Shown here: positions 38,221 to 49,872 of the stretch, piece after piece
Layout of the letters: each line of letters starts with the position of its first letter
How positions within the stretch are numbered: the stretch's first letter is position 1
Origin: Sipunculus nudus
Taxonomy: Eukaryota; Annelida; Sipuncula; Golfingiida; Sipunculidae
Reading direction: 5' to 3'
Length of the DNA: 64,000 nucleotides
NCBI GenBank assembly: GCA_026874595.1
Contig: CM049307.1
Location: 33,276,862 to 33,340,861, forward strand
Notes under the pieces: model-generated
Databases searched by the model: none
Seen by the model: the letters and a program-made list of their open reading frames with translations, nothing else
What the model was told of the DNA's origin: nothing
Position numbers and translations under genes: made by a program

Positions 38221-40874
38221 ATATCTCAGAAACTGTTCGTCAGGTCCGGAAAAATTTTTGCACAAATGTAGCCCTTGAATAGCTTTATAACATACATAAA
38301 AAATGGTGGCGCCCCCTGCAACCATTTTTGCACAGCGTCCATCTGTTCATCTGCCTTGGGATAAAATCACTCATATCTCTGCATTTGTTGGACTTATCCA
38401 CCTGAAACTTTGCAGGTGTATACATCCTGGATAGCTTTCTGAATTTTGTGGCAGGTGGAGCCACCTACATTTATGTTTACGCTGCAGACATCCAGGCTAA
38501 TATCTCGGGAACTGTTTTACCGTTTGGGCCAAAATTTTGCAATTGTATAGATCTCACATAGCTCTTTATCATACGCAAAACTGGTGGTGCCACCTGCAAC
38601 CATTTTTGCACAGCGTCAGTCTGTTTGTCTGCCATGGGATAAAATCATTCATATCTCAGCAGTGGTTTTGACTTATCTGCCTAAAATTTTGCAGGTTTAT
38701 ACATCTTTGATAGCTTTCTTGATTCTCTGACAAGTGGTGCCACCTACATTCACATTTATGCTGCAGATATCCAAGCTCATATATCGGGAACCGTTTGACC
38801 GATTGGGCCAAAATTTTGCATGTGTATAGATCTCACATAGCTCTTTATCATACGCAAAACTGGTGGCGCCACCTGCAACCATTTTTGCACAGCATCTCTC
38901 TGTTTGTCTGCCATGGGATAAAATCACTCCTATCTCAGCAGTGGGTAGCGACAGCTTGTCACCCCAAACGTCGATTTTAGATGAGCTGAAGACGATGGGG
39001 TGACAGTACAAGCTATTGGGTTCGCATCAATTCTAGTATGTGCAGAAGTGCACGCCATTTCTGACACTACTTTTTCATTTTCATCTACTCCTCGAACTGT
39101 CATTTTCCTGAGTTAAGACAAAAAGTGTCGTTATTCTGTTGGGGAAAATAATAATTATTACATACACGGTTGACTTACGTGTAAACGTGCAGCAGTTTTT
39201 AATTCCGAGGCTGGTTTTACTCGAAAAACTCGTCTCCACGTCTGTGAGCGGGAGAACCATAACTTCCGGTAGGGGATTTCCAAACGGCTATGTGTAAAAC
39301 TCGGAAGTCCGAAGTCGGAAGCAAGGACTTTTTTAAAGCAATGATCGAAGCATAATTAAAAATGCTACTACATCAATGGAAAGTACCTTTTTATTTTTAT
39401 TGATAGAATAAGGTCTTTTCTATCATCATGTAAAATAATCAAAGTTATCCATCCGAAGTTAATGACTATTTTTTGCTCGAAAATGTCCGGTTATGGTCCA
39501 AATGTGTAAAACTCGGAAGCCAGTTATGGCAAATGCACTGGTCATCATATCGTCAGTAAACGTGTCAAGCATTTTCAGTTTCTTCAGTATCATATATTTT
39601 TCATAAACTCAATCTGTTTTGTAACATTCATGATGCTGTTATATAATAATATATTATATTGATATGTTATTTCATTTTGTAAAACAAGATTATTTTAACT
39701 CATCAATATTTTACGCTGTTACCGCATTTTATGTTGGTGGAAACATAAGAAAAAATAAAGGTTTTGATAATATTTTATTCATGTGCCCCTATAAAAATCA
39801 CCCTGATAATATCATAGAGACTTAAACAGAAAATTTGACAGAACCAAAAAACCGAACAGTTAATGTTTTTACAAGTTGTTTCGAACAAAATATTTTTAAA
39901 TATATAAATTGACAAACCTTTTCCTCTTTCATTATCCAAAAAAAAATCATCAGGATTAAGAATCTCTTAGACTCTTATCTATTATGTAATACTTTTTATG
40001 CCAAATTATATTTTACATTTCATGGTCCGGTTGCACACATTGATTTATATATATATTATGTAAACAAAATTGTAATTTCTTATCGAGATCCTTGTAATCG
40101 TACAGTAATATGAAGTTGAAGGGAGCACATTCTGGTTATATGCCCTTATCATGCAATCAGTTGCAAACATACTTTAATATATTAATAAATATCCATATAT
40201 TTGAAGTTGAAATGTGATGTTGAAACATCAGGAGTGAAATTATTATAATATAAATATCGAGATTTATAAAGCTTGAGGAAAGAGTAAAAAACTTGAAAAA
40301 GAATTAACTTTAGTTTAAAAAAAATATTTGCTTAAATTCGTAAATCGATCAGATTTTATAATAATACATGTATTAGTATGTTATATATTATCTGGACTGT
40401 TGTATCCCTTTTCTAAGATATAAATTTAACTTTTTTTTAAAATATCTTTGAACTCTAACATAAGACATTTCGTTTTGTATATGATACATGTATGATTGTT
40501 CCAGCGATGACCCTACTGGGATATATTGAATTTTCATATTTGCTCAACGTATGGAAAATATATTACTACTTTTTATTTTGAATGACATCGTGATTTATAA
40601 CTGTGTTTTTAATGTCGTGTAAGGGTTTATTATACCATATTTATTATTCAGTGGTGCATCCATAGAGGGCGCAAGCCCATTCAGACGTGACACTCTTAAT
40701 TTTCATTTCTTTTCCAGATTACTTTTTTATTCCCTAGCAATTTCATTATTATATTTATTACTTTCCAATTCATAAATTGGTGATTTACTCCACTGAGAGA
40801 GCATCCAAATATATACTAGTATAATGAGAGAGGAAGTATTTCCGTTATCACACTTTTCTCGATAATAACACTGA

Positions 40875-40875
<1 letters not shown>

Positions 40876-40929
<54 letters not shown>

Positions 40930-40930
40930 T
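40876..40930. repeat. TA dinucleotide microsatellite
   Basis: About 25 TA repeats, ending in an AGATATATATT interruption. It is inside the 3.4-kb DNA transposon. Confidence 0.9.
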
Positions 40931-40984
40931 ATATATTAAATTTACAAATAAAAAATTAAGAACATAGTTTTCCGATTATGTATC

Positions 40985-41715
40985 ATGAACAGAACAGAAC
41001 AGAACTTTATTCAGGAAAAAGGCCTCAGGCCCGAAGTTCCAAACATTTCAATAAATATTCAATTAAAAAAGTACATAAATCCAATGGAAGGTAGCAGTCT
41101 TATATTTTCTAGTAAACACTGCCATTAACACAAGTAAAAGAACTGCATACCTACATACATATAAATCTGTTTTGCCATCATCTGTGAGGATAAACATAAT
41201 TACATTTCAATAAACAGTCAATTAAAAAATTACAACAATATAATGTTAAGTAACAGTCTTAAAATGACTAATCAATCGTGCCATAAACACATGTAACATT
41301 ATTGCACACCTTAGTACACAATGAATCTATTGTGCTGTCAAAGTGAGTACTGTTTAAAATACATAATTCAACCATCTATCATTTTCCGTCTCCTCAAAAA
41401 CGAATTAAACACATATGCAGCAACTTTTGATATTTCAAATGGATTATCTAAATTAAATAATTTTATAAAATTTTGTTCACTTGGATAATGCAAGTCTTGT
41501 CTAATATATTTTAACCTCAAATCGTGATATAATTTACACTCTTGCATAAAGTGAGCTTCATCCTCAACAATATTGAATCCATAGCATAAACAATATTTAC
41601 AGATCCTTTCTTCACGAGAAATGTTTTTATGGCGGCCCATTTCTATAGCTAATTCATGATTTGAACATCGAAGTTTAGCAAGTGCTGTACGGTGTTGTTT
41701 ATTTGGGACACAAGA
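40985..41715 (-). mobile_element. 5'-truncated LINE (non-LTR retrotransposon), 3' end
   Basis: On the minus strand the last coding part runs from about 41715 to 41368. It has a C-terminal zinc-knuckle-like motif C-x2-C-x12-H-x4-C (CKYC ... EDEAHFMQEC) preceded by ALAKLRCSNHELAIE, typical of the tail of LINE reverse transcriptase proteins in aquatic animals. Only about the last 115 residues remain; upstream there is a stop (TAA) and unrelated sequence. The 3' UTR ends with GAATAAAGTTCTGTTCTG, a short pentamer repeat in place of poly-A. A dead copy, lying inside the 3.4-kb DNA transposon. Confidence 0.75.
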
Positions 41716-42599
41716 TTATGTATCATGTATTGTATTATACACTCATTAAAAACAGAATCATGCATAAGCAATTTTAATATATGCATGCAACTATAATAAT
41801 AATGAAACTGCATTTGGGCACAGTGCGTCTCTGTGACTTCCGAGTTACACACATTGGATAACATCCAAGCACTTCTGACTGACTTCCGAGATGGCTTCCG
41901 AGCACAAAATCTTCCATAACGTTCAGATTAAACAAAGGATAACTATTATTCTTCACAGAATGATAAAATAGATCTTGTTCTATCGGGGAAAAAACAAAAC
42001 GGTATTGAAGCGTTAGCTTTTTTTATATGCTTTAAACTGCTTTCGTTTGTTTCCGGCTTCCGGCTTCCGACTTCCAAGTTTACATACACGACCGCGCCAT
42101 GACACATTTAGTTTTGAATGAGAAGTACCGCTTCACGTGAATCGGTGCCACAGTGATGAAAGGAGGTAACAATTGTAATTATTTTTGTGTAACAACATTT
42201 TTCTTCGATATTTAGCACATATAATACGACTATATAAGCCTGTGATGCCAAATAATACCAGACAGGAAATATTTTGATCCGACCCTTAGAATGGGCGTTC
42301 TGTTGTGACTGCCATCATGACTCCAGGCCCCATCAGTTTTTTTTCCGAAGGCCTGAGTGTCATGTTGTCATGGCTAAGCAGTGGGGTGACTTTTTGCATT
42401 TGTATACAACTTTGATAGCTTTCTGGAATTTGTGGTAGGTGGCACAACCTACATACACATTTCGGCTGCAGACATCCATGCTAATATGCAACACACCTCA
42501 CTCTATTTCCCCTTGTTACCTAATCCATGCCTCACTTCACCCGTCCCACTCTGATTTGGGTGGATACACGTAGTCACTTGTCGACTACCCATATTCTAG

Positions 42600-42925
42600 T
42601 TAAACTTCATTGGGAACATCAAATCCTTATATAAACCGAGAGTTCTCTTTGTGATGACAAAATTTTATTTAGACTCTATACAAAGTCAGTCAATTTACAA
42701 CCGTGACAAAACCTTTGAATAAACGAACCTGCGTTGATGTTCACAACGCCTGTACGTGTATTACCAGGGCCCTGCTGATCATAATATGTGCTGTTACGGA
42801 ACCTTATAACAACAGATCACGTAGCCGTGACGAGCATAAATTTTGTTATGGAGATAAATAAAAATCAGATTCTGTAACACTAGGCAGCGTGAAATTTCTT
42901 GGGGAATGAATAAAGAAGTCAGTGG
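42600..42925. repeat. Tandem repeat unit split by Helitron copy 2 (right part) and spacer
   Basis: 42600-42795 continues the unit seen at 37012-37190 (TTAAACTTCATTGGG to CCAGGGCCCTGCTGATCATA). It then diverges at TGCTGTTACGGAACC, missing the GCACATTGGTGCCC block. 42800-42925 has no recognisable feature. Confidence 0.5.
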
Positions 42926-43274
42926 TTTTTAGCTCAGCTGACTAAGTCAACTGAGGTATAGGAATGGCGCTTTGTCCATCATCCGTCCGGGCGTCCATTA
43001 GCATGGCACAAATCGTAACTGCTGGACCTAGAAACTTCTAAGTGAATATCCAGGGAGGTCAATAATTAATCTCCTTGAAAACCTGAAATTAGGTCACTGC
43101 AACCTGTATCCTCCGAGCTATGGGACTTTAAAGTACCCCCTAGAATAATCAAAAATAAAATAAAAAACCTCCAATATCTTAATAATTAATGCATGGATTG
43201 TCATGAATCTTGCCTTAAATATTGACCATGACTAGTTTTGTCAATTTCCGAAAAGTGGTGGTGCCACCTGTATT

Positions 43275-45037
43275 TTTTAGCTCAGCTGACTATAAGTCAT
43301 TTGAGCTATAGTCGTGGTCCATTGTCCGTCCGTCTGTCCGTCCGTCTGTCCGTAGATGTGGCACGTTTTGAAACCATAAGACCTAGGAATCCAAAATTTG
43401 GCATAATGTTAGATGTCCCCAAGATCTCCTACCAAGCCAAAAACTGGGTCTTGGCGACTTCGTTCCATTGAGAAATTAAGGAAAAACCTCAACATTTTAT
43501 TAAAAACCTATTTTCGCACTTCAGGGCTGCCTAATATCAAAACCACTCACCTGTTTTTCCTCATATTTACCATAAATAATCCTCTGTATAGTTCCTATGT
43601 ACATGCCAGAAGTTAGGTCTGTATTGTATAATTTAAAAAAGTTATGGGCCCAAACATAATGCATTTTGTAAATAATCAGGAAAGAAATTTGATCACTTAA
43701 CACAAAACCTGTTAAAGCTAAGCACTTTTTTTCCAGTAATATAACTTTTATTAATCAAAATTAAATTGCATATTTTAAATTTGCAAATATTGTAGTTTTT
43801 ATTAATGTTTTTATGAGACCATGTCAGACCCAGGCTCTACCCAGCCCCTCTTCAGTCACCTGTATGTTGACCTTGTTGACCTTTCAGCAAATTATGCACG
43901 CTTGAGGCGAGGCATACACTTGGGCAGCCAGGCAGCTTATGGCCAGCCACAGTTTATCCAGGTGTCCAACCCAACTCATCTAGTAGTTGTTTTGAAAAAC
44001 AACATAACAATAAACAGTAAATTAATAACATTTTATTGGTTTTTAATAACAAATTAAAGAAAAATTAATAGAAAAGGAATTTGTTAGTTGATGAGTAACA
44101 GGAAATTAACTTGCAGTTACTGATGATGTAAGAATCTTGTATGGATGGATAGAATGTCAATGTCAATGTTATTCCAAATAACACCATGCAGTCACCTATG
44201 GTATTTTTCAGTTCAATTTTAATGATAAAAAAATAAATCATATTATTCATTACTAATCATTAGGGATCATATGAAAGAAAATTAATGATAGACAAAGATG
44301 CAGTTGATAATATTAATCTAGATTCCTGCTGTGTCTAGTGTGTAGATCGATGTGAAAGTAGTCCAAAGTGAATATCTAACATTTTTTTAATAGAAATAAA
44401 AGCCATAAAACCAGGTACTTATGATCATTATTTAAATTTGTGAATTTTGTATATTCTGGATTCTCAACATAATTGTTTGGCTAAAACTGAATAAATACTA
44501 GACATGGTGCGAATGCTTTGCAAATGTATTTGAATACGAATATGAATATGTACTGCATTAACAAATTTCTTGCATAAGAATGGGAATTCAGGTAAAAATG
44601 AAAGTTTCAAAATGTGTTAATGAATGCATTCATGAATATATTCTATAATATTATTTTAATAATCATTTCAGTTATATTTTATTTTTTAAAAATCATATGA
44701 TTTTCTTTTTTTTTTTTTAAATAAAAATTATATTGGCACAATATTTGTTATTTAATTTTAATAAATAGTTAAACTCTTTTATTATATGTGCTGCTTATAA
44801 GTTATATGGCCAAGTCAAAATCTGTGTGACAATAGCACTCCATTTGTTAATAAAATAAATGAAATCAATCCTCTTCCCTGTCTCCAAAGATACTATCAAA
44901 ATCATACATAAGCTAAACACCAACAACTGATAATACAGCTTATATTTATTACCACAAAAAAACAGCATGTGCCTTATTCCCTAATCATATTTTTTATCAT
45001 ATATAACAGCTGAGCGCCGTGACCCATGGGTCCCTTG
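43275..45037 (+). mobile_element. Helentron-type element E (type 2), inside element H
   Basis: The start is a T run, AGCTCAGCTGACT, AGTCATTTGAGCTATAG, TCGTGG and GTCY repeats. The end is CAGCTGAGCGCCGTGACCC with the perfect palindrome GACCCATGGGTC, then CTTG and T. From about 43797 to 45037 it follows the last part of element C (25430-26680) closely, including small indels, so both derive from one subfamily. An open frame at 43821-44057 is broken by a stop in the other copy and is not treated as a gene. Confidence 0.75.
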
Positions 45038-45179
45038 TTATTTTAACGAATATTTTTTAATTTTTTTACTATAAAATCACAACAATCATGTCAGTTTCTA
45101 AGCTGTAATTACATCTAGTGTCCCAAAACCTGGTGTGTTTATTGATCACAAGTGGATGCCACATAGTTATCACCCTGTC

Positions 45180-46570
45180 TGTCTGTTTGTCTTTCTGAAG
45201 TCCATCCACACAAATTTGTTTCCAGATGATAACTCCAGGTTGTAATGACACATGGATTTCAAACTTGACTTACATATGGCCCACCACTAAAGCAAGTACC
45301 TATATGATTTTGGGGTCCTGAGGTCAAAGGTCAAGGTCGCAGGACTCACTTTTTTAAACAGATTATGGCTGCATTTTTAAGCCAAGCTTTTCATCCCAAA
45401 CTTTCCATTTTGCACATTTAGCTGACTTGCCAGTATGGGGAGAGCATAAATGAATTTGGGGTCACATGGATAAAGGTCAAGGTCACAGGGGCCATCTGTT
45501 CACAAATAAGTTTCCAGATGATAACTTCAGTTTAGTTTGACATATTGGTTTCAAACTTAACTAATATATGAATCACCACTAAAGTAAGAACCATGTGGAT
45601 TTTGGGGTCCAACGGTCAAAGGTCATGGTCACAGGACCCATTTCTTTAAAAAGAATGCATATGCATTTGAAGCCAAACTTTTCAACCCAAACCTTCCATC
45701 TTCCAGATATTGCTAACCTGCCAATAGGGGGAGATTCTGTTCAGTTTTGGGGTCATGAGGTCAAAGGTCAAGGTCACAGTACCCACTTATTTAGAAAGAT
45801 TGTGGATGCATTTTAAGCCAAACTTTCATCCCAAACCTTCCATCTTGCACATATAGCTTAGCTGCCAATAGGGGAAGAAACTGATTGATTTGGGGGCCAC
45901 AAGGTCAAAGGTCATGGTCACAGGGGCCCATCTGTCCACATATTTGTTTCTGGATGATAACTCGAGTTTGAATTGACATATTGGTTTCAATTTTGACTTA
46001 TATATGACCCACCAATAATGTAAGAACCCTTTTGATTTTGGGGTCATAAGGCCAAAGGTCAAGGTCACAGGACCCATGTCTTTAAAAAGATTGTTGATGT
46101 ATTTTTAGCCAAACTTCTGTCCCAAACATTCTATTATCCAGATGGTGCTCACCTGCCAAATGTGGAAGTAACTTATGGATTTTGGGGTCACAAGGTAAAC
46201 GTCATGGGGGCCATCAATCCACATATTAGTTTCCAGATGAAACACCAGTTTTGTTTGAAATATTGGTTTCAAACTTGACTTATATATGGCCCACCACTAA
46301 AGTAAGAACTGTTGATTCTGGGGTCATGAGATCAAAGGTCAAGGTCACAGGACCCACAACTTTAGATTGTGGATGCAATTTAAGCCAAACTTTTCATCTC
46401 AATCCTTCCATCATCAACATGTGGTGCACCTGCCAATAGGGGAAGTTTCCTTTTGATTTTGGGGTCACAAGGTCAAAGGTTACAGTCACAGGGCCCATCC
46501 ATTCACAAATTAGTTTATGGATAATAACTCCAGTTTTGGTAGACAGGTTGGCTTCATACTGATCACAGGA
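45180..46570 (+). repeat. Tandem array with nine DR1-type motifs at about 145-bp spacing
   Basis: Dimeric units of about 290 bp. AGGTCAAAGGTCA or a variant starts at 45321, 45467 (degenerate), 45612, 45758, 45902, 46049, 46193 (degenerate), 46329 and 46470, so the steps are 146, 145, 146, 144, 147, 144, 136 and 141. Most are followed directly by a further half-site, AGGTCAC or TGGTCAC. Alternate half-units share CCAGATGATAACTCCAG and GGCCCACCACTAAAG versus AAGCCAAACTTTTCATCCC and CACCTGCCAATAGGGG. Two tandem AGGTCA words with one base between them are the DR1 response element bound by HNF4, RXR and COUP-TF receptors. Confidence 0.8.
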
Positions 46571-46649
46571 CCAATATTTTAGAAAACCTCATAAACATAT
46601 ATCCATATAGACAAATGCAGCTGAGCGTCAAGACCCATGGGTCCCTAGT

Positions 46650-47381
46650 TTGTTGACGAATAATTATAATTTATTCTTAAAACAACCCTAACATTACAAT
46701 ACACTAAATCAATACAATTACACAGTATAACAACAGTACAACAGTTAATCCATACAATTATGCAGTATAATAAATAAAGTGTACAGTACCAGAGTGTCCA
46801 GATCCTAGGCTTTTCTAGATTACACCACTGTCACAGCTCAACAAGTCCTTTAAAGCATATAATCCAGATGAACAGTTCATGTAAATCCACTCAGAGAATA
46901 ATAGTCCAATTCAATCCCGAAATCAATCTGTTGTAATCCAAAAGTGAAGTTCTGGTAATAATCCCATAGGCAAACTGAAGATTGTATAAAATCTGTTACA
47001 AAATTTGAGAATATCTGTAAATTCTGCAATTTTCTGAAAGGTCCACAAACTGACTCACACTTTACTGTGTCTGCTGGAATTTTTCTCTCTCCTCCCTCGG
47101 CTCATAACACAGCCTCTGTTTATAACTTCTCACCTAAAGCCTAGACTTCTATTGCACGAACATCCCAAAGAACAGTACAAAACATGCACGCTCATAGAGC
47201 GCAAACAGCCAAGAAAATTCCAGATTAGCACAAACGCTGTGTCTTTACACGCCAGGTCAACCAGTACGGATTACACCGAGCGCTGTGTCTCTACACGTCA
47301 AAGCAATGCCCAGGGCTTGAGCCTAACACAAATCAGAATGTCAACAGCGCACAATTAAAGAGACACTGGTAACAGTGCACA
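46650..47381 (+). mobile_element. LTR-like segment with possible primer-binding site
   Basis: It runs from TGTTGACGAATAA to CAGTGCACA (TG...CA ends) and is followed at once by TTGGTGCCCGAAC, which resembles a tRNA-Lys primer-binding site. TTTATAAC at about 47119 could be a TATA box. I find no second copy and no matching target duplication (TAGTT on the left, TTGGT on the right), so this may be a solo or partial LTR, or not an LTR at all. The block after the end (GCACATTGGTGCCC, then GTTTGCTGGCAAA) recurs at 37187. Confidence 0.35.
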
Positions 47382-48390
47382 TTGGTGCCCGAACTGTTTG
47401 CTGGCAAAGCGTGGCATATTAAATGATTAAAGAACTAGCTTGTTTTGAGGTTATGACCTTTGAGCGCCATCTGTTGACTGTGTGATGAACCAAGTATTAT
47501 CTGAACACAAGTTTAATTGCCAAAAAACATGGTGTTTGGTTATCTTTTATTGTACAGTTTATTTTAAAATAAATGACACATTCCAAAAATATCTTAAAAT
47601 AATGTTTTACCGGTAATGCAGCCATGCTCAAATTTAGGTACAACCTTTAGAGTGCATAATTTGGTGAGTGAATATCGATCTTTTATCAGTCATGGTGTGA
47701 AAATGGCCATGGTTTATGAATGATTCAGAAAACTTTGTAAATACATATAAGCCTGTTTAAAAATATTAATTTTATATTTTATAAATTTAACAATAAATAA
47801 AATTAATATACAATATAAAAAAAAAATGCATTTTCATTAAATATACGTTCTTAGTATTCACTTCCTCCTTGCTCTGCCTATTATTGCCCATTTTACATGT
47901 TTGATTTTAGCCAAACTTGTATTTTATAGCAGCATCCCTTTGTAGAGAAAAATTAGTCTGGATTTTCAGCTGCAAGTCTTATTTAATGGCCACGGCGGAA
48001 AAACGCTGATCTATGGTACAAACTATTGTGTCACCCACACATCATATAACTGCGTCAGTGTTCCTGTTTTGACAATATATTAGACACCTTGCTTGAGAAA
48101 TTCATTAATGTCTCCCTCAGTTATGTATCACTTATGAAGTCTGTAAACATGTCCCACATATTCACCACAGACCACTTTCCTACTCTGTGATCTCGTCTGC
48201 TGTGTTTAAGGATAAAACCAGAGCCAGAAATGAAATTCTTCCTGCAATCATTCTAATGGATTGTGGTCTGGCTGGTGGGTAGATAATAAAAGCTTTGTTA
48301 ATTATGTGATACTATCAGTGGAGGTTTGAGCAGGAATTATTAAAATTTTGTAGATGTTTACAAGGCTTGAAGGTTCTAGCTTAAGCTGCT
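47382..48390. other. Non-coding spacer
   Basis: 47382-47460 repeats the block also found at 37187-37250. The rest, including a very AT-rich stretch at 47560-47830, shows no gene or bounded element. Confidence 0.5.
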
Positions 48391-49872
48391 TTTTTAGCTC
48401 AGCTGACTGAAAGTCACCTGAGCTATAGCAATCACTCTTTGTCCGTCGTCCATCTGTCTGTCTGTCCGTCTGGCACAAATCGTAACCACTGGACTTGGAA
48501 TCTTCTAACTTGACATCCAGGGAGGTCCATGAAAAATCTCCTTGGTAACCTGAAAAAGGTCTCTGTTACCCATATTCTTCAAGCTATGAGGCTCCGAAGT
48601 ACCCCCCTGCCCAGAATAATGGAAAATTTTATACAAAAACTCAAGTATCTTAACAACTAATGTATTGATCACCATGATTCTTTGCATTGATATTGATCAT
48701 GGAATGTTTCATCAGTTTCTCCAGTCTGTTGGCGCCACCTGTATTTTTTCAATTTTTTACAAATTTCTTTTCTTTTTTTTTTGAGACCTCTAAAGAAGCA
48801 GTCATCTGTTAAAAGGGCACAAATCATAACAAATGGACCTAGAATCTTCTCTCTTGACATGCAGGGAGGCCCTTGAAAAGTCTCTTTAGAAACCTGTTAA
48901 CAGGGCATAAATCATAAAGACTGGACCTAGAATCTTCATTCTTGACATTCTGAGAGACCTATAAAAAGTCTCCATGGAAACCAGAAATTAGGTCTCTGTT
49001 ACCCATAACCTCTGAGCTATGGGGCTCTGAAGTACCCCCCAGAATAATGGAAAATTGGATTCAAAAGCTCAATTATCTGAACAACTAATGCATTGATCCT
49101 CATGATTCTTTGCATGGATATTGATCATGGAGTGTTTCATTAGTTTCTGCAGACTGGGGGCGCCACCTACATTTTTTAAAATTGTTTTTCTCTATTTATG
49201 AGTCCTTAAAAGATGCGGTCCTTTGGTAACACGGCACAAAAAGTAATGACTGGACCTAGAATCTTCTATCTTGACATGCAGGGAGGCCCATGAAATGTCT
49301 TCTTGAAAACTTAAAATTAGGTCTTTGTTACCCAAAACCTCTGGGCTATGTGGCTTAGAAGTCTCCCCCCCCCCCAGAATAATGGAAAATTTGATACCAA
49401 AGCTCAAGTATCTAAACAACTAATGCATTGATCCTCATGATTCTTTGCATGGATATTGTACATGGAGTGTTTCATCAGTTTCTGCAGATTGGTTGCGCCA
49501 CCTGTATTTTTTTTATTTATTTTTTTTCTGTGTTTTTGAGACCTTTAAAGATGTGGTTGTCTGTAAACAGGGCACAAATCATAACCATTAGACCTGGAAT
49601 CTTCTAACTTGACATCGCAGGAGGCCCATAAAAAATCTTTGTGGATACCTGAAATTAGGTCTCTATTACAGATTTCCACTGAGCTGTAGGGCTCAGAATT
49701 ATCCCCCAGAATAACTAAAAATTTGATACAAGAGCTCCAGTATCTGAATACCTAATGCATTGATCACCATGATTCTTACCATAGATATTGGTCATGGAAT
49801 GTTTCATCAGTTTCTGCAAAATGGTTGTGCCACCTGCATTTTTTTCAAATTTTACACATTTTTACTCAATTT

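Larger units (their letters stand above)
38946..42376. mobile_element. DNA transposon with 9-bp target duplication (MULE-like?)
   Basis: AGCAGTGGG flanks both sides (38937-38945 and 42377-42385), while the intact Helitron unit has this word once. Ends are TAGCGACAG on the left and CATGGCTA on the right, so the terminal inverted repeat is minimal (TAGC/GCTA). A hairpin of AGCTTGTCACCCC against GGGGTGACA lies at the left end (38953-39005). Many subterminal CGGAAG/CTTCCG words are inverted between the two sides: left near 39258, 39301-39323 and 39510; right near 41838, 41877-41899 and 42050-42075. A 9-bp duplication is typical of Mutator-like elements, but no transposase is present, so the class is uncertain. 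It contains a TA microsatellite and a LINE 3' fragment. Confidence 0.55.
37289..42599 (+). mobile_element. Canonical Helitron, copy 2, with nested transposon
   Basis: Host A at 37288, then TCCACCAAAAC paired with GTTTTGTGGATA (5' hairpin). At the 3' end, hairpin GTAGTC-loop-GACTAC, seven bases, CTAG (42596-42599), then host T. The A/T target, 5' TC, 3' hairpin and CTAG are the full set of Helitron hallmarks. Palindrome units lie at about 38306, 38454, 38582, 38732 and 38871, as in copy 1. The first about 900 bp (37330-38220) is absent from copy 1 and looks like captured host DNA. A 3.4-kb DNA transposon interrupts the unit array at 38946. No Rep-helicase coding sequence. Flanks are the two halves of a tandem repeat unit. 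Confidence 0.75.
42926..46648 (+). mobile_element. Helentron-type element H (type 1 start), interrupted by element E
   Basis: The 5' end is a T run plus AGCTCAGCTGACTAAGTCAAC, with a short TCCGTCCGGGCGTCC run. One type 1 unit ends at GGTGGTGCCACCTGTATTTT (43257-43276), where element E is inserted. After E, sequence like the T-rich linker of type 1 units resumes (about 45040-45075). A different tandem array with nuclear-receptor-like motifs follows (45180-46570). The 3' end is GCAGCTGAGCGTCAAGACCC, hairpin, CTAG, T run. Joining 42926-43274 to 45038-46648 as one element is an inference from the linker match and the presence of exactly one remaining 5' and one remaining 3' end. Confidence 0.6.

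Noticed and set aside
38957-39005. TGTCACCCC...GGGGTGACA as an LTR end related to 53761
   Set aside because: The shared word is short and forms a local hairpin inside the DNA transposon. There is no LTR-length partner.
43821-44057. 78-codon open frame in element E
   Set aside because: The sister copy in element C has an early stop and indels. I recognise no domain.
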